Counted from the first letter of the stretch, positions 1 through 11,298 are shown. The stretch is DNA of 64,000 nt from Pectinophora gossypiella (GCF_024362695.1 NC_065413.1:16775511-16839510); one strand, 5' to 3'. Notes: generated from the letters alone by a model not told the origin. Program-made: numbers and translations.

Positions 1-196
1 ATTTATTTTTCAAAATTGGCTTACAAAGTTAGCGCTTTTTGCACGTCAAAAAAATTAAATTACTTACATATTATGTAACTAGCTGTAAAACTACTACCAC
101 ATCGGAATCTGTAACGCTGAGGGAAAGATGTGGCCAGAAAACCTCCCAGCACAGGGCCCTAGTCCTACTGTTTCATGTTTTCCTTTCTTTTCTTTT
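1..196 (-). repeat. LINE-tail-like repeat, copy 1
   Basis: This stretch is nearly identical to 47754-47946 in the same window, including the motif CACAGGGCCCTAGTCCTACT. The second copy is preceded by TTCAAATTCAAAAATATTTA, which read on the - strand looks like the A/T-rich 3' end of a non-LTR retrotransposon. A more diverged relative lies around 18490-18610. No coding capacity is visible. Class assignment is an inference. Confidence 0.55.
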
Positions 197-255
197 CTTT
201 GCTATTAACAATTATAAAAATATACCTTATATTATAATATAAAATGTATTTATTT

Positions 256-330
256 TTACCTAACCTAACTACAGGTTTGACAGGTCCGGTTTTTTACAGA
301 AGACCTTTCAACCTACGAAACTTTATAAAT
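256..330 (-). repeat. SINE C fragment
   Basis: Short piece of the SINE C body (GACAGGTCCGGTTTTTTACA), the same sequence seen in the longer copies at 11690-12022, 28774-29283 and 52011-52286. Both ends are missing. Confidence 0.6.
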
Positions 331-567
331 TGAAATCCTTTTATTTATAAATAACAAATGAATGTTTATACAAATGTATGAACTGCGGGCATTTAGTACA
401 TCCGGTGGATGTACCTCCGACTACCCGAATAGGGAACATGACCGGAAGTTTATAATTATGTTCTGGTAGCAAACGAAGAAATCGGATCTGTTAAAAAAAT
501 AAAAGATCAACGGATGCTCACTGGGACGATATTATTTCATCATCTCATCTCCCTAAAGTTTATTAGA

Positions 568-712
568 GCCATGAGTTTTAAGAGGCTGGTTTTCCCTTCG
601 CGGGTTGGAAGGTCAGACAGGCAGTCGCTTCTGTAAAAAGCCGGACCTATCAAATCTTCAGGTTAGGTAAGCGGACCCTGTAGGAAAATATTAGGGAGCT
701 CATCATCTCCCT
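568..712 (+). repeat. SINE C fragment
   Basis: SINE C body in + orientation, running from the GCGGGTTGGAAGGTCAGACA segment through TCAAATCTTCAGGTTAGGTA to the TCATCATCTCCC end. The tRNA-like head is absent, so this is a 5'-truncated copy. Confidence 0.65.
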
Positions 713-1417
713 AACATTTATTCTGTATGTATTATAGAGTCAGCTACACTGACTTAAAGTTCAAAAGATTTTCTATAAACTTAATACAACAACAAATCTT
801 CTGTGCGGCCTATTTAATTTAGTTAATTTTTAAAATAAAAATAAATCCATTGGGAAATTGACGTGGGTTTTTATTATGTTAAAATGAAACCTGCCTACTT
901 AATGGCCATGGCACAACATGTATCAATCAATATTACATTTTACGCTTGTTTTTTTTTTTTTTTTAAAATACGCATATCATTAAGCAGCGTTCACACACAC
1001 ACACCATCCCTCATTCACAAACTTCGCGTTGAAACAATCGGCGGCTTGTCATAAGCCAGATAATTCGTCTTGACATATGTTTAGGAGAAATACACAAAAA
1101 ATACCGCGAAATACATTAACAAACAATCATCGGGGAGTATTCTCGTAGTTTTTGTGTCGTATTCAAATGTGGTTGTGATTTATTAGTATTCGGTTGACTA
1201 GCTGTAGCTACTGGCTTCACACGCGCGGCGCCACCCGTTATTTGCACGAGCTATGTAAGTAAGTAGTAATTTTATTTGTAACGTAATAAGTTGCATATTG
1301 GAAAGATATTGCATATTAGTTTCCGAAGAAAAAAACGCCGTAATTGCTGCATTTATTTTCATTGAGTAACAAGATTGTCTGTTACAATTAACGAAAGAAA
1401 TGCGTCTCGGAGGTATG
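713..1417. other. No gene seen
   Basis: AT-rich sequence with a poly-T run near 950 and a short CA run near 995. I see no coding region, RNA gene or recognisable repeat family in it. Confidence 0.5.
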
Positions 1418-1986
1418 TGACCTAACCTGTATTGTGCTGGTATTCTTTTCACGGATTGGAAGGTCAGACAGGGGTCATTCTTCTTTTTTATCGACAATAA
1501 GAAGTAATTTTCTCGTTATATCGGATTTAACATCTTTCATTATAACGGTAATAAATATTTAAAAAACATCATATAGAGATGTGTCTGTAGAGGAGTATTT
1601 AGTGTTTCTCTTTATCTTGGTAATATACTGTTCCTTGCAGGCGCATTGCAAAATATATTGTGACAGAGTGGCCCTTTTCATCGGAGACAGCATTTCGATT
1701 TACCACTCTGTCACAGAATTTTGTGAAAAACAACCAAGCTACGTTAATCACTAATCGAGGAACCGATTAGTATTTCGCTAGTATTTTAAGTATAATAAGA
1801 TAACTATATTTTTGGACAATTAAACGAAATATTAAATAAAATTCTAAAACATGCTATGTTATAGCAGAGCGAAGGACAGATCATTGTCGATAAAAAAGAA
1901 GAACGACCCACAGGCAATCGCATCTTTAGGAAACCGGACCTGTCAAATCTTCAGCTTAGGTGAGCAGACCTTGTGTAAAACAGAAG
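1418..1986 (+). repeat. SINE C copy split by a MITE
   Basis: Two SINE C halves, 1418-1471 (ending GGTCAGACAG) and 1914-1986 (starting GCAATCGCATC), would be contiguous in the consensus seen elsewhere in the window. They are separated by the inverted-repeat element at 1472-1909. The SINE is therefore older than the insertion. Confidence 0.7.
1472..1909. mobile_element. 438-bp MITE with ~27-bp inverted repeats
   Basis: The left end starts GGGTCATTCTTCTTTTTTAT and the right end, read on the - strand, starts GGGTCGTTCTTCTTTTTTAT. Both continue CGACAAT, with one mismatch in 27 bp. ACAG flanks both sides (1468-1471 and 1910-1913) and occurs once in uninterrupted SINE C copies, so it is a probable 4-bp target duplication. 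The element has no ORF. Inside is a 13-bp hairpin (TGTGACAGAGTGG at 1659-1671 pairing with 1703-1715). The superfamily is not clear. Confidence 0.75.
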
Positions 1987-2167
1987 ATAGATAATCACAA
2001 TGTAGGTGTACTCACCTTGCGAAATCGACATAAAATGACTTCTACATACATACATACTCGTAATATGCAGAGACTATAGAATTCCATTTGCTTCGATCCT
2101 GACAAACTTCTCAAAAAAATGACATCTGTTTCAATATAAAACTTATTTTTATTCCACACAATGTTCT

Positions 2168-2235
2168 CCATCATCCATCATCAATTTAAGAGCCAGGCTC
2201 TTGTCGGTGCAGCATTTTCCATGCTACTTTCCGTT
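2168..2235 (-). repeat. RTE-like LINE 3' end fragment
   Basis: The - strand reads CGACAAGAGCCTGGCTCTTAA followed by ATTGATGATGG-type tail, the same 3' terminus that ends the RTE relics at 17396-17746 and 63405-63750. Only about 65 bp are retained. Confidence 0.6.
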
Positions 2236-3453
2236 TTTTTTTTCCTTTTTTTTTACAATTTTCTTAAACGTCGTTAAACAGACTACACGACCTCTTTTCT
2301 GTAGTATCATTATCATATCATAATAATTCTGCAACAAAAGCGACAGAAAGTTCAAAACTTTACTAAAATACAGGATAACTTATCCCATATGACTCTACAA
2401 TAAACATGCGTACGATTTAGATAACGTTATGCGCAAAATGGTCGAAGTTCCCGCTGTAACGTAAAGTAATGCGATTACGATGAACGAGCAATAAATATGA
2501 CGTTTACGCGCATAATGCCCATTATACGCACTGATCGACGCGAGCGCAGGGTTGCGTCGTGATTTATTTATTTAACGGTTTACGGTACAATATAGACAAA
2601 GATTATATGTAGTAGAAATCTTTTCCAGTAGACCGTGAAGGAGAATCATTAATGAAATATAAATAAAACTACCCTACCCGGCTGAATTTGGGTAGTTTTA
2701 TTTAATGCCTTAAAAAATGAGGAGTTTGAGATACTAAATTGATCGGAAAATTAATTTTGTCGAAAAATACGTAATTTTCCCTAAGCACGGGTGAATATTA
2801 TAAAAAAATCCTTTAAAATAAAAACCCTTTTAAATCGTACTTACACTACTTAGAAAACAGCGTCTCAAAAAAACTGTATCTTTCTTCTCATCCTGCTAAA
2901 AAGAATGAAATGGAAACACATAGCCAACCAATTATATATTCTACCACAACAAACTTCTTCTGCGAAAGGATCACCTAAAATAAAATGGCTGTAAAAACTA
3001 AAAATAGCCGGAATAAAATGTTGAATCATAATGTTATGTAAATTACGCATTAACACTTTGTCTCTGTCACCGCGGATGATATACGGACATTGAAAGAAAA
3101 AGGTAACTTTCATCTTGCTACCGTTAATACAGCACATGCAAAACAGGCAATAAATTTAACATAAACAACCTTTATACGTAAAGAAACAAGAAATAAAAGC
3201 AATAAAATCGAGCATGGCAACAACATTCGAATGTACCGCGGGAAAGATAATGTTGCCAAAGTCCTACGTGAATATAATGGTGCTTTCCCACTGAAGCGGA
3301 GACGAGAAGAAATAAATTTTCCAAGATTTGCACAGATACAACAATGTGGCAGGTTAGTAGATATGTTAGCAACTACACAACAACAACTACTACTACAACA
3401 ACACAACGCAACTACTATATTGCGTGCGTGTGTTGTGTGCTGAAACCAAAAAC
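2236..3453. other. No gene seen
   Basis: Mostly AT-rich DNA. A tandem run of ACAACA/ACTACT triplets lies near 3370-3415. Short open frames overlap on both strands here but have low-complexity translations and no recognisable domain, so none is called. Confidence 0.45.
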
Positions 3454-4379
3454 ATATCGTCACTGGAAAGGCAAAATTACGTAAGCGCCAAAAGGCCATT
3501 TCGAGAAAAAGCCGTTTAAAGTTTCATTTTTTAGTTTTTTTATCATAACTTTTTACCCAATTATCCAATTTAGATGACGTCAAAGTAAGGTTACATTGTT
3601 TTTTAATTGTCTATGTCCAGCAATACATATCATAACAGTTGGATTGCTATTTTAGGATATAGTGGCGCTTACGTAAAAATGACTTCAGTTTACAGTAAAG
3701 CAAATTTACTTAACCGCCATCTGGTTAAAATATTATTTGGAAGCAAAATTACTTACAGCTCTTACGACAATGCATACGAGAACGACAATATTTCTTTAAA
3801 TATAATAATACTGTAATGTTAGCGGAGTAAAAGTTACTGTAACGACTTTTACACATCTGCTTTCATTATGTGAAAATTGCCTAAAAAGTGATCGATTGAT
3901 TATGTCAGTACACCAAAGATTCTTTAAAGTAAGTTTTTGTAATATCTTACAAGGGTAAAAAGACGTAAGAGACTAATAATTATTCTTAATACCTCCTTAA
4001 ATTACTTATTACTTCAATTGATTTATAAAAATAGCTATTAAAATACTGAAGTGCCAGAAATAAAGTTTCATAAAATATAAATAATAGCGTACAACCCGTT
4101 ATCTGTTTGTAAAAGTTTCTTTTTAACACTTTCAAAGACAGAACGTATACGGACGTTCCGATTCCAAGGTATCATACTACCTATTATGAACCACCAATGA
4201 CCCATGGTCTCTGTCCGTGAAAGGGTTAAACGGTTTTATTTAGCTAAACCCGTACGGTATATATTTGTATCAAAATTAGAAATTGCAGTTTAAGTACCTT
4301 CATGTTGTCAGATTGATCTGAAATTTGGTACGCACCTTTAATTCCGATGTCAATACAATATAATAAAATCAATAACATT

Positions 4380-4640
4380 ATAAATCTAAGATGGCAGCCG
4401 GTACATAATGGGGGATTACATATTTTTCCAAACCCCCTCAATATGGGTATCAAATGAAATAGCTACACAAGTAGAATACTGTGATTATGTCAAAATTTAA
4501 AATCCAAGATGGCCGCCGTTCCAAAATAGCGGACTAGGTACATATTTTTCCACAACCCCCTCAATAGGGGTATCAAATGATGGGACTACACTAGTAGAAT
4601 ACTGTCATTATGTCAAAATTTCAAATCCAAGATGGACGAT
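4380..4640 (+). repeat. Degenerate ~120-bp tandem repeat
   Basis: The segment AAGATGGCNGCCG..CCCCCTCAATANGGGTATCAAATG recurs about every 118-124 bp: AAGATGG occurs near 4388, 4506 and 4629, and TATCAAATGA occurs between them. There are about two full units and partial flanks. No coding content. Confidence 0.6.
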
Positions 4641-4719
4641 ATTACAAAATGACTGAAAGAAGGATGTTGCCCTTAATTTTGTCATTGGCATCCACCGTCC
4701 ATAATATGCAGGGCAGCAC

Positions 4720-5291
4720 AGTGGATCGCTGGGTAATGATGCCGCCGACGAACTGGCAAGAAGAGGATCAGACACCAGGGTATATGGACCCGAACTAATC
4801 CTGCCGATACCTTTCAGTCAGTTACGCTCGTGGGTACGGGACCATACCCAGCAACTACACAACGACAGATGGGCACAGCTGCCCACATGCAGACAGTCGA
4901 AGGATATCATGCCTATAATATCCAATTCACTCGCCGACTGCTTCGCTTAAACCGCAATGACCTCCGAATAGTAGTGGGCAGTATAACGGGTCACTGCCCA
5001 CTCAACAAGCACCTATTTAACTTAGGGATAACGGACAGCCCACTTTGCAGAGGCTGTCTGGACGCAGAAGAAACTGCCCCCCATGTAATCCTGGAATGCA
5101 CGGGAGTGTCAGCACAACGGGTAAAATCCTCAAAGGAATGGGGTCGCTCCGCGAAGCCTGTAAAATCCCCAGGAGGCTTCTGAGCTTCTGGAAGGAGATA
5201 GGTTGGCTTACGTAGTCAACAATTACACGCATAATGGGCCACCTTAGAGTCTAAATGCGGAAAACAGAGCCACTAACATAACATAACATAT
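4720..5291 (+). pseudogene. Jockey/R1-type LINE relic (RNase H end and C-terminal zinc region)
   Basis: Translation starting near 4733 gives GNDAADELARRGSD, the C-terminal signature of the RNase H domain in I/Jockey/R1-group LINEs. After a frame change near 4915 the 4830-5183 frame gives a C-terminal region with GHCPLNKHLFNLG and a CRGC..E..PHVILEC cysteine/histidine pattern typical of the same polyproteins. A further frame change near 5130 leads to RRLLSFWKEIGWLT and a stop. The 3' end is an (ATAAC)n-like tail at 5272-5291. Frameshifts and 5' truncation make this a dead copy. Confidence 0.75.
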
Positions 5292-5479
5292 GCAGGGCAG
5301 CACAGTCGACCATGCAGTAGTATATTTGGGCTCAAAATTGTTTGAATTAGGACAAGATAACGTGCCTCTAAGTCGAGTCAAGTCTCTGGAAGGGTCAAGT
5401 CTTTTTAATTCCTCAATAATTCCCCTTATTATTTTTCAAAGTATTTACCACGAAGTTTAATACACTTTTCCATTCGCTC

Positions 5480-6440
5480 GAACCATGTATTATTTAACAT
5501 TTATTCCACTCCAAAGTAGAGGTGTTCAAAATGGCTGACTTGAAAGCGTTGGCCGCTTCTTCACCGCACTGGAACCTTTGACCGCGAAGAGTTTCTTTTT
5601 TAATTTTAGGAAATGTATAGAAATCATTGGAGCTTAGGTCAGGACTGTATGGAGGATGGTCAAGAATTTCTACGTTTTCCTGCTTCAAATAATCGTTTGA
5701 CGAGCGGCGTGTGAGCTTGCGTTGTCATGGTGCAGCATCCTGCACCCCTGCACATCATCATGCGTCGCTTTGGGTTAGATTTTCGAAGTTCGGTGATGAC
5801 TTGTGGTAAAAAAATTGTGGTATACCAATCCGCATTAACCGTCCTACGATCTTCAAGTGCAATTGTCGCAACATGACCGATTTTCTCCACGAAGGTAGCC
5901 ACCATCTTCTTTGAAGTGCTTCGAGAGCGAACAACTTTAGTCGGCTTTGACTCGTTTTGGAAGACCCAAACTGTGGATTGTTGTTTGGAATCAGGATAAT
6001 AGCATAAATCCAAGATTCGTCACCACTGATGATGTCTTACACGTGATTTGAGTCTCCTCGGTTGAACCTCTGAAGAGTTTTCTTACACCATCTGACGCGG
6101 GCTACCTTATGATCGTCAGAAAATGCGGGATGCAACGGCAAACTAGTTTTCTCACACCAAGTGCCTCATGCAATATCGTTTAAATGGTTGTCCCTGAAAT
6201 GTCTAATAACGCCTCTATTCTCGGTATGTCACATGACGATTTTTGAGGATTAGTTGTCTCACAGCAACGATATTATCTTCAGTGAAGGCGGATGTCCACG
6301 CTCGAATTCTAAGACATGGCACTTCATCGTGGAATAGAGATTTTAACTCTTTGAAACACTGAAGTCGAGGTAGGCCTCTTCAAAAGTTATAGAAAATTTT
6401 TCTTTGTAAGATTCATTTTCGGATGTGACCTGACAGATTC
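5480..6440 (-). pseudogene. mariner-family transposase relic
   Basis: On the - strand the 6013-5660 frame carries SKQQSTVWVFQ..PTKVVRSRSTSKKMVA and EDRRTVNADWYTT, characteristic of mariner (Tc1/mariner superfamily, D34D catalytic triad). The first acidic motif (GDESWIY) sits upstream in another frame. The second (HHDNASSH-like) is displaced near 5720-5740. The third occurs in HPPYSPDLSSNDFYTF in the 5688-5494 frame, followed by EWNKC. All three catalytic Asp motifs are therefore recognisable but spread over three frames, so no active enzyme can be made. I could not define its terminal repeats. It lies inside the 3454-7430 element. Confidence 0.85.
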
Positions 6441-6586
6441 AAACGAACGCTGTGACTAAACAATTACATTAATCCTAATGCTTTCAATTGTTTTGATATT
6501 CGAAATTCCAACAAATTTGAATTTTGAGTTCTCAATTCAAAATTGGCGCTAAATATGCAAACGACAGAACTTAAAAAGCATAACAA

Positions 6587-6826
6587 AGTCGCTTTTTCTG
6601 TCCCTATATCCCTATGTACGCTTAAATCTTTAAAATTGCGCAACGGATTTTGATGCAATTTTCTTTAATAGATAGAGTGATTCAAGAGGAAAATTTATAG
6701 GTATGTATAATAACACCCAATAAATAGTGTAGAAATACTGTTATTTTTGAGGATTTTAATGTGATGTCGTAAATAATTTAATTTTTCCTCAGCATTGCAC
6801 CCGAGCGAAGCCGGGCGGGTCGCTAA
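6587..6826 (+). mobile_element. Non-autonomous Helitron, 3' part
   Basis: This matches 53943-54172 over its length (CTTAAATCTTTAAAATTGCG, GATAGAGTGATTCAAGAGGA, TAATGTGATGTCGTAAATA). It ends CACCCGAGCGAAGCCGGGCG then GGTCGCTAA followed by T. A short GC-rich hairpin just before CTRR, with T as the next host base, is the Helitron 3' hallmark. No Rep/helicase coding is present. Confidence 0.75.
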
Positions 6827-7430
6827 TAAATTATAAAATCAATACTAAAATAGTTTTACTTTTAGATCTATTGTTAAAAAATAACTTCCTGGGAAACTTA
6901 CTGCTAGCCCGCAAACTTTCTTAATAACAGCATAAAAATGCGAAGGCAAATTTACGTACACGCCTTACTTATTCTAAATACTGTAAGTCAAAATTACTTA
7001 TTCGCCATTCACTGCATAAACATGCTAAGACATTTTTTTCTTATACGCCTTACTTATTTTAAAAGCTGTAAATAAAAATGACTTATACATAGTCTATTTT
7101 TTATTTTCAGTAGTCCAAAATTACTAATAAAATGATACTTTTCTAACTATAGAATGCCAAATTTACTTAAAGTTAATATGTAGTTATTATATAGGAACAC
7201 AATTTTACTTATACACCAGTCACGAAAAAAACACCAAAATCTTGTCGTTTAAGAAACTGGAATTGAAAAAAGTCAACTATTTTTAAATTTACGTAAGCGC
7301 CAAAAAACTGCTCGTATCGCAATGCTACCCAGACAGATCGACGCAGAATGAAACGCTGATTCCGAATATATAAAAAACCCAAAATACCTATTTTGGCGCT
7401 TACGTAATTTTGCCTTTCCAGTGACGATAT

Positions 7431-7690
7431 CATTAAAAATAAGGAAACGGTTTATTAAATCATACATTTGGAGCATTGCACTCTATGGAAGTGAAACGTG
7501 GACTATGACACAGAGAGACAGAGAGAGGTTGGAAGCGTTTGAGATGTGGTGTTGGCGAAGGATGGAGGGTATAAGCTTGACTGAAATGGTGTCAAATGAA
7601 AAAGTGCTGGAAAGAGTTGAAGAAAGGAGAACATAATGAAGACTATAGAGAACCGGAGAGGAAATATGATTGGCCACCTGATACGACACG
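7431..7690 (+). pseudogene. RTE-like LINE reverse-transcriptase C-terminal relic
   Basis: The + strand frame from 7433 reads KIRKRFIKSYIWSIALYGSE then TWTM and FEMWCWRRMEGISLTEMVSN, the conserved C-terminal region of RTE-group ORFs. A stop follows at about 7634 and the sequence decays near 7690. It abuts the right inverted repeat of the 4-kb element directly, so the element may have inserted into this LINE. Confidence 0.75.
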
Positions 7691-9364
7691 TTTCATTTAT
7701 AACAAACGATAATGTTATCCGCTTCCTTTGTAACTCATATTATACAAAATTAAACTCTTTTTGAAGTCCTTTATATTTCGAAAATTTAACTTGTGTAGGT
7801 ACTTAAAAAAGTTATAATAATTTTATAATTGTGATATCTACATAAGTTTGGAGGCCAGTGTAGTAGACGCCGCTGGCGCAACCCTAATCACGCGTTCCGG
7901 ATGCGCGAACGCACGCGCCGCGACCACGCGTTGTTTACAAACTGCTAACAAGATGCCTGTTTACGATTACTGCTGCAGGCACAATGTTGCCAACAATCAC
8001 TTTATTTTACGAATATTGACGATATTAGTACAAGGATAAGATACTGTGAGGTAAGATTCGGTTCCGATAGTTTTATGATTCATCACTTGGCCAGACAAAT
8101 GGGGAATGGAAAACGCAATTCAAAATAGGTAACTGTTATAGATAAAAAAAAATGTGTATTTTAGGTACTTACAGTTATAATAGATCCCAGTTAAAAAGTG
8201 TATTTTAATAATTATCGTAATACCTAACCCACTTCGATTCACAAAAAAGTTTACGCTAAATGACTAATGACCGAGGTAAATATTTAATGCGGGCTCGCTT
8301 TTCACTTTGTATCGTAATCAGGTGAACTTTTTAATTTTATTTCCTCATGCCTAAAAAGTTATAAAACTCAATCAATCCCCATTAAGAACATTAAAAACTA
8401 AATTCTTATTAAGTACAAGAAACTATAACATTTTAAAAAGCTAAATTAAAGAACTGTGAAGTTTGTAAGTAATTTAACTTGAACCATAATAGTAGTAACT
8501 CACCTAAATGTAATTCGTTCCCTCTTTAATAAATAAGTAAGGCCTAGGTCCAATTAGTCAGTGTTCGTGTTACGTTACTTCTTTTTATAAAGCACATAAT
8601 ACTCTATGAACTTAACCTCTAACCTAGTTCCCATAAAATCGCAAGTGAACACTGAACAAGTCACGGATTTTGGCCAAAACAAACGAAATTTACCCAATTG
8701 TTCGCATTCCTCACGAAAAGTTAGGGCGGGGTGAGACGCGCGGGGAGACCGCGCGCACAATGCGTTGCGTCACCGCACCGCGACCGCACGTTGCGTCACA
8801 CCCTCAATGATGATGCACTCCACGTCAAGATGTATTTGTCACATCGCCACTTTCTTCCTAGTGGACTCGCTGCCTCGCTATTGATGCTCGCTGTGACGAA
8901 ACCATACATCATCTCCCTTCGACTACAAAAAGAATTACGCACTACGTTACCGCAATCTCATGCATGTATACAATGTCGTATTTACTTTACAAATAGTTTG
9001 GTGACGTAACCGAATCCTTTGCACTTACTTAGTTTCATAATAATGAAAAGTGCATCGTGAAAACTGGCTAACAGAAAACCATTAAAGTTTGGGAAGTGCG
9101 ATTGTTTGCTTAGAATGTGTGTCGACGAGTGTCGCGTTATGCAAGGTGCGTTACCCGGCGGGTCGCGCGGCCGGCGCGCGGCGTCGCGCGGCGCTATACG
9201 TACAAGACAAGAAGGTCACGGCCACTTCCGCGCGTGTGCTCCACCGTTATGTCACCGTCAAGTGTGTTTATTACCTTATCTCTGTTAATTCGCTTTAGCT
9301 GTCCGCGCATACGTAACCTTTGCTCTTTTATGAACATAATGATGATGGTACGATTGTGCTAGTT
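7691..9364. other. Repeat-poor DNA with a CpG-rich core at about 8690-9260
   Basis: A small repeat-D fragment lies near 8078-8105. Around 8725-8810 and 9140-9215 the sequence becomes strongly GC- and CpG-rich (runs such as GACGCGCGGGGAGACCGCGC and CGGCCGGCGCGCGG) against an AT-rich background. Three overlapping short + strand frames at 9089-9362 are compositional and show no domain. The block could be a promoter with non-coding first exon, but no gene could be attached to it. Confidence 0.4.
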
Positions 9365-9634
9365 CAGAAACCCGATACCGACCCCGCCGGAGTGGTCGAC
9401 GATGTCCCTCATTCAGCGCTTATCGCTATCGATCCACTAGGGTCGATTAATCCTTTCGAATATTCTTCCTCTCAGACGACGCCCTGAGCCGAGGTTCGCG
9501 CTCAACTGGGCACCCTCAGGCCTGTTGTCTTAAACGTTGTACCGGGTGAGAGCCTTCAGCGCTCCCCATTTGTCCGGCCAAGTAGGTAATGCCACCTGCG
9601 GCAAATCTACAATAAGTCACGTCAAAAAAAAAAG
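9365..9634 (-). repeat. Repeat D, long copy
   Basis: Same family as 23878-24265, 51769-52000 (+) and 21665-21966 (-): hallmarks are CACGTCAAAAAAAA at the right end, the GGCCAAGTAGGTAATGCC region, and GCGCTTATCGCTATCGATCC near the left end. There is no tRNA-like head and no ORF. Class is unknown. Confidence 0.65.
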
Positions 9635-10029
9635 ACTGATCGTGAAATCAGAACTGAGATGACTTACTGAATATTAACGGTGACATCCGCACAAGTTGGA
9701 GACGAATCCGCGAGACCCCGCAGTGTTGCTCAACTTCACTAAGCGCACGTAACAACAGTGTACAGGCTTCCACTGTATAACGGTTATTTTCTTTCGAAAA
9801 TACGTGTAATAGAATTGTTACAAAATTGATAGCGCTGTGAAATATTATTTTCGAAATACGAAACGTTTAGTTTTTGTATTGCAATTTGCATACCACGCGA
9901 TACTACCTTTGCAATTGCAACCTTTAAAGCTGTTAACACATTAAATTGTCATCGTACTTAAACTTACTGAGCCGAATACATCAATCCTATTTCCAATAAG
10001 AGTAGACAGAGACCCGCTACAAACAGAAT

Positions 10030-10148
10030 AATAACATATCATAACATAAATAGCCTATATACGTCCCACTGCTGGGCACAGGCCTCCCATCAATCAACCG
10101 TAGGAGGTATGGAGCATACTCCACCACCCTGCTCCAATGCGGGTTGGT
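10030..10148 (-). repeat. SINE A tail, truncated
   Basis: Only the 3' part is retained: CACTGCTGGGCACAGGCCTC and the ATGGAGCATACTCCACCA segment, with the AACATAACATA-type tail at the left. The tRNA-like head is lost. Confidence 0.7.
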
Positions 10149-10394
10149 CAAACAGAATAGCAGCACTTTCTCATCTCTCTCTCCTCTTCTTTATAACGTT
10201 TTTCTTTTCTACTCCATTCTTCTTACATCTTCCTCTTCATAAAGTAGGTATTGTAGTACTGTCATGGTTTCCTTTCTTCCATAGTAATGTTTGTATATAT
10301 TTACGTATTTATATATTATTATAATCATTATTGTTTTTAATATAGTCTATCTAGTTATAAGTACTTATATTTTTCAACATTTTATTATTATTAT

Positions 10395-10585
10395 TATTAT
10401 TTTGCACTGTCTATCCCGCTACACTTTTCATTAAATTCATATCCTATACCTAAAGGTTGCCTGGAAGAGATTGCTACCTTAGCAATAAGGCCGCCTGTTG
10501 TACTACCAATTTAATTATAATACTAATGTATTTTTAATGTGATTCAAGTGCAATAAAGAGTTTTTGTATTGTATTGTAATAATAC
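10395..10585 (+). repeat. LINE/SINE 3' tail (GGTTGCCTGGAAGA type)
   Basis: Contains AAAGGTTGCCTGGAAGAGAT, AATAAGGCCGCCTGTTGT and a terminal CAATAAAGAGTTTTTGTATT. The same tail occurs at 30595-30757 and, degraded, at 18750-18800 and 55590-55625. This looks like a 5'-truncated retroposon end with its polyadenylation signal. Confidence 0.6.
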
Positions 10586-10727
10586 ACCTATTTGAAAGCT
10601 TAGTCAAAAAGAGCTTACAGAATCAATTATTAGTAAGTATAATTTTATAGGAGACTTTATTGATATACAAATGGGATAATTGTAGAACAAGTTATTGTAG
10701 AAACAGTTTTTTTTTTGATGGGACTTA

Positions 10728-10815
10728 TTGCTGACTTAGCTCAGGTGGCATTCATTACTTGGCCGGACAAATGAGGAGCGCTGAGGGTTCTCACTCGGTA
10801 CAAGTACAGGTGTGA
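10728..10815 (+). repeat. Repeat D fragment
   Basis: Matches the ACTTGGCCGGACAAATG..GAGCGCTGAGGGTTCTCAC part of repeat D. Confidence 0.6.
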
Positions 10816-10989
10816 CTACAATGATTATCTGTTTACGGCGCATTCACTAATGACTGAGTCTACAACGCGGAGATCAATGTACCCACAAGGTCACCACATG
10901 GCCAGTGTTGCCAGTCCGTTGGTGCACATCATCGGTACATATTTGGCCAGTCAAGTGCAATACAAAGATGGATGTAATGATAAAACTGA

Positions 10990-11290
10990 GTTCATTGAGT
11001 TCAAGTACGATATTCATGGCTGTATTCGCAATTATTATCATATATCCAGCTGAAGCTCGATAACCAAGTCTCTGTCGCATCCGTCACACAATGCATCCCG
11101 GCTATGCCACCTGGAAAACGATGCAGAGGGCACTCGTTCACTATGTGAGATATGGTTTGATCCGGGTGACCACATTCACAGTATGGCGACTCCTTTAAGC
11201 CCCATTTATATAGGTAATGGTTTGATTCGCAATTGGGGTAGATATATATTGACAGTTTCACGGCGCATTGGTACTTCTGCACTGCAAAGT
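10990..11290 (-). pseudogene. LINE ORF2 C-terminal relic
   Basis: The - strand frame 11372-11001 includes WGLKESPYCECGHPDQTISH, then IVNECPLHRFPGGI and a run to WLSSFSWI. This cysteine/histidine-rich end (WGL.DSP.C.CG..QT..HIV..CP) is typical of the C-terminus of Jockey/CR1-group polyproteins. Upstream coding is missing. A (TAAA)n microsatellite at about 11299-11330 separates it from unrelated sequence. Confidence 0.7.
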
Positions 11291-11298
11291 CGTGAAAT

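Larger units (their letters stand above)
3454..7430. mobile_element. 4.0-kb element with 40-bp perfect terminal inverted repeats
   Basis: Positions 3454-3493 and 7391-7430 are exact reverse complements over 40 bp. The repeat begins ATATCGTCACTGGAAAGG and ends CGTAAGCGCCAAAA. Next to both ends are clustered short repeats of the type TTACTTATACGCC or CTTACGTAA (around 3660-3760 and 6940-7300). The interior carries older or nested debris: a ~120-bp tandem repeat, a LINE 3' end, a mariner relic and a Helitron 3' end. No transposase belonging to this element is recognisable, so it is probably non-autonomous or gutted. Its family is unknown to me. Confidence 0.7.

Noticed and set aside
3110..3499. 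129-codon - strand frame rich in Cys/Leu
   Set aside because: Runs into the inverted repeat of the 4-kb element and over a triplet microsatellite. Low complexity, no domain.
8731..9362. Several overlapping short frames in the CpG-rich block
   Set aside because: High GC removes stops. No domain, no conserved start, three phases open at once.
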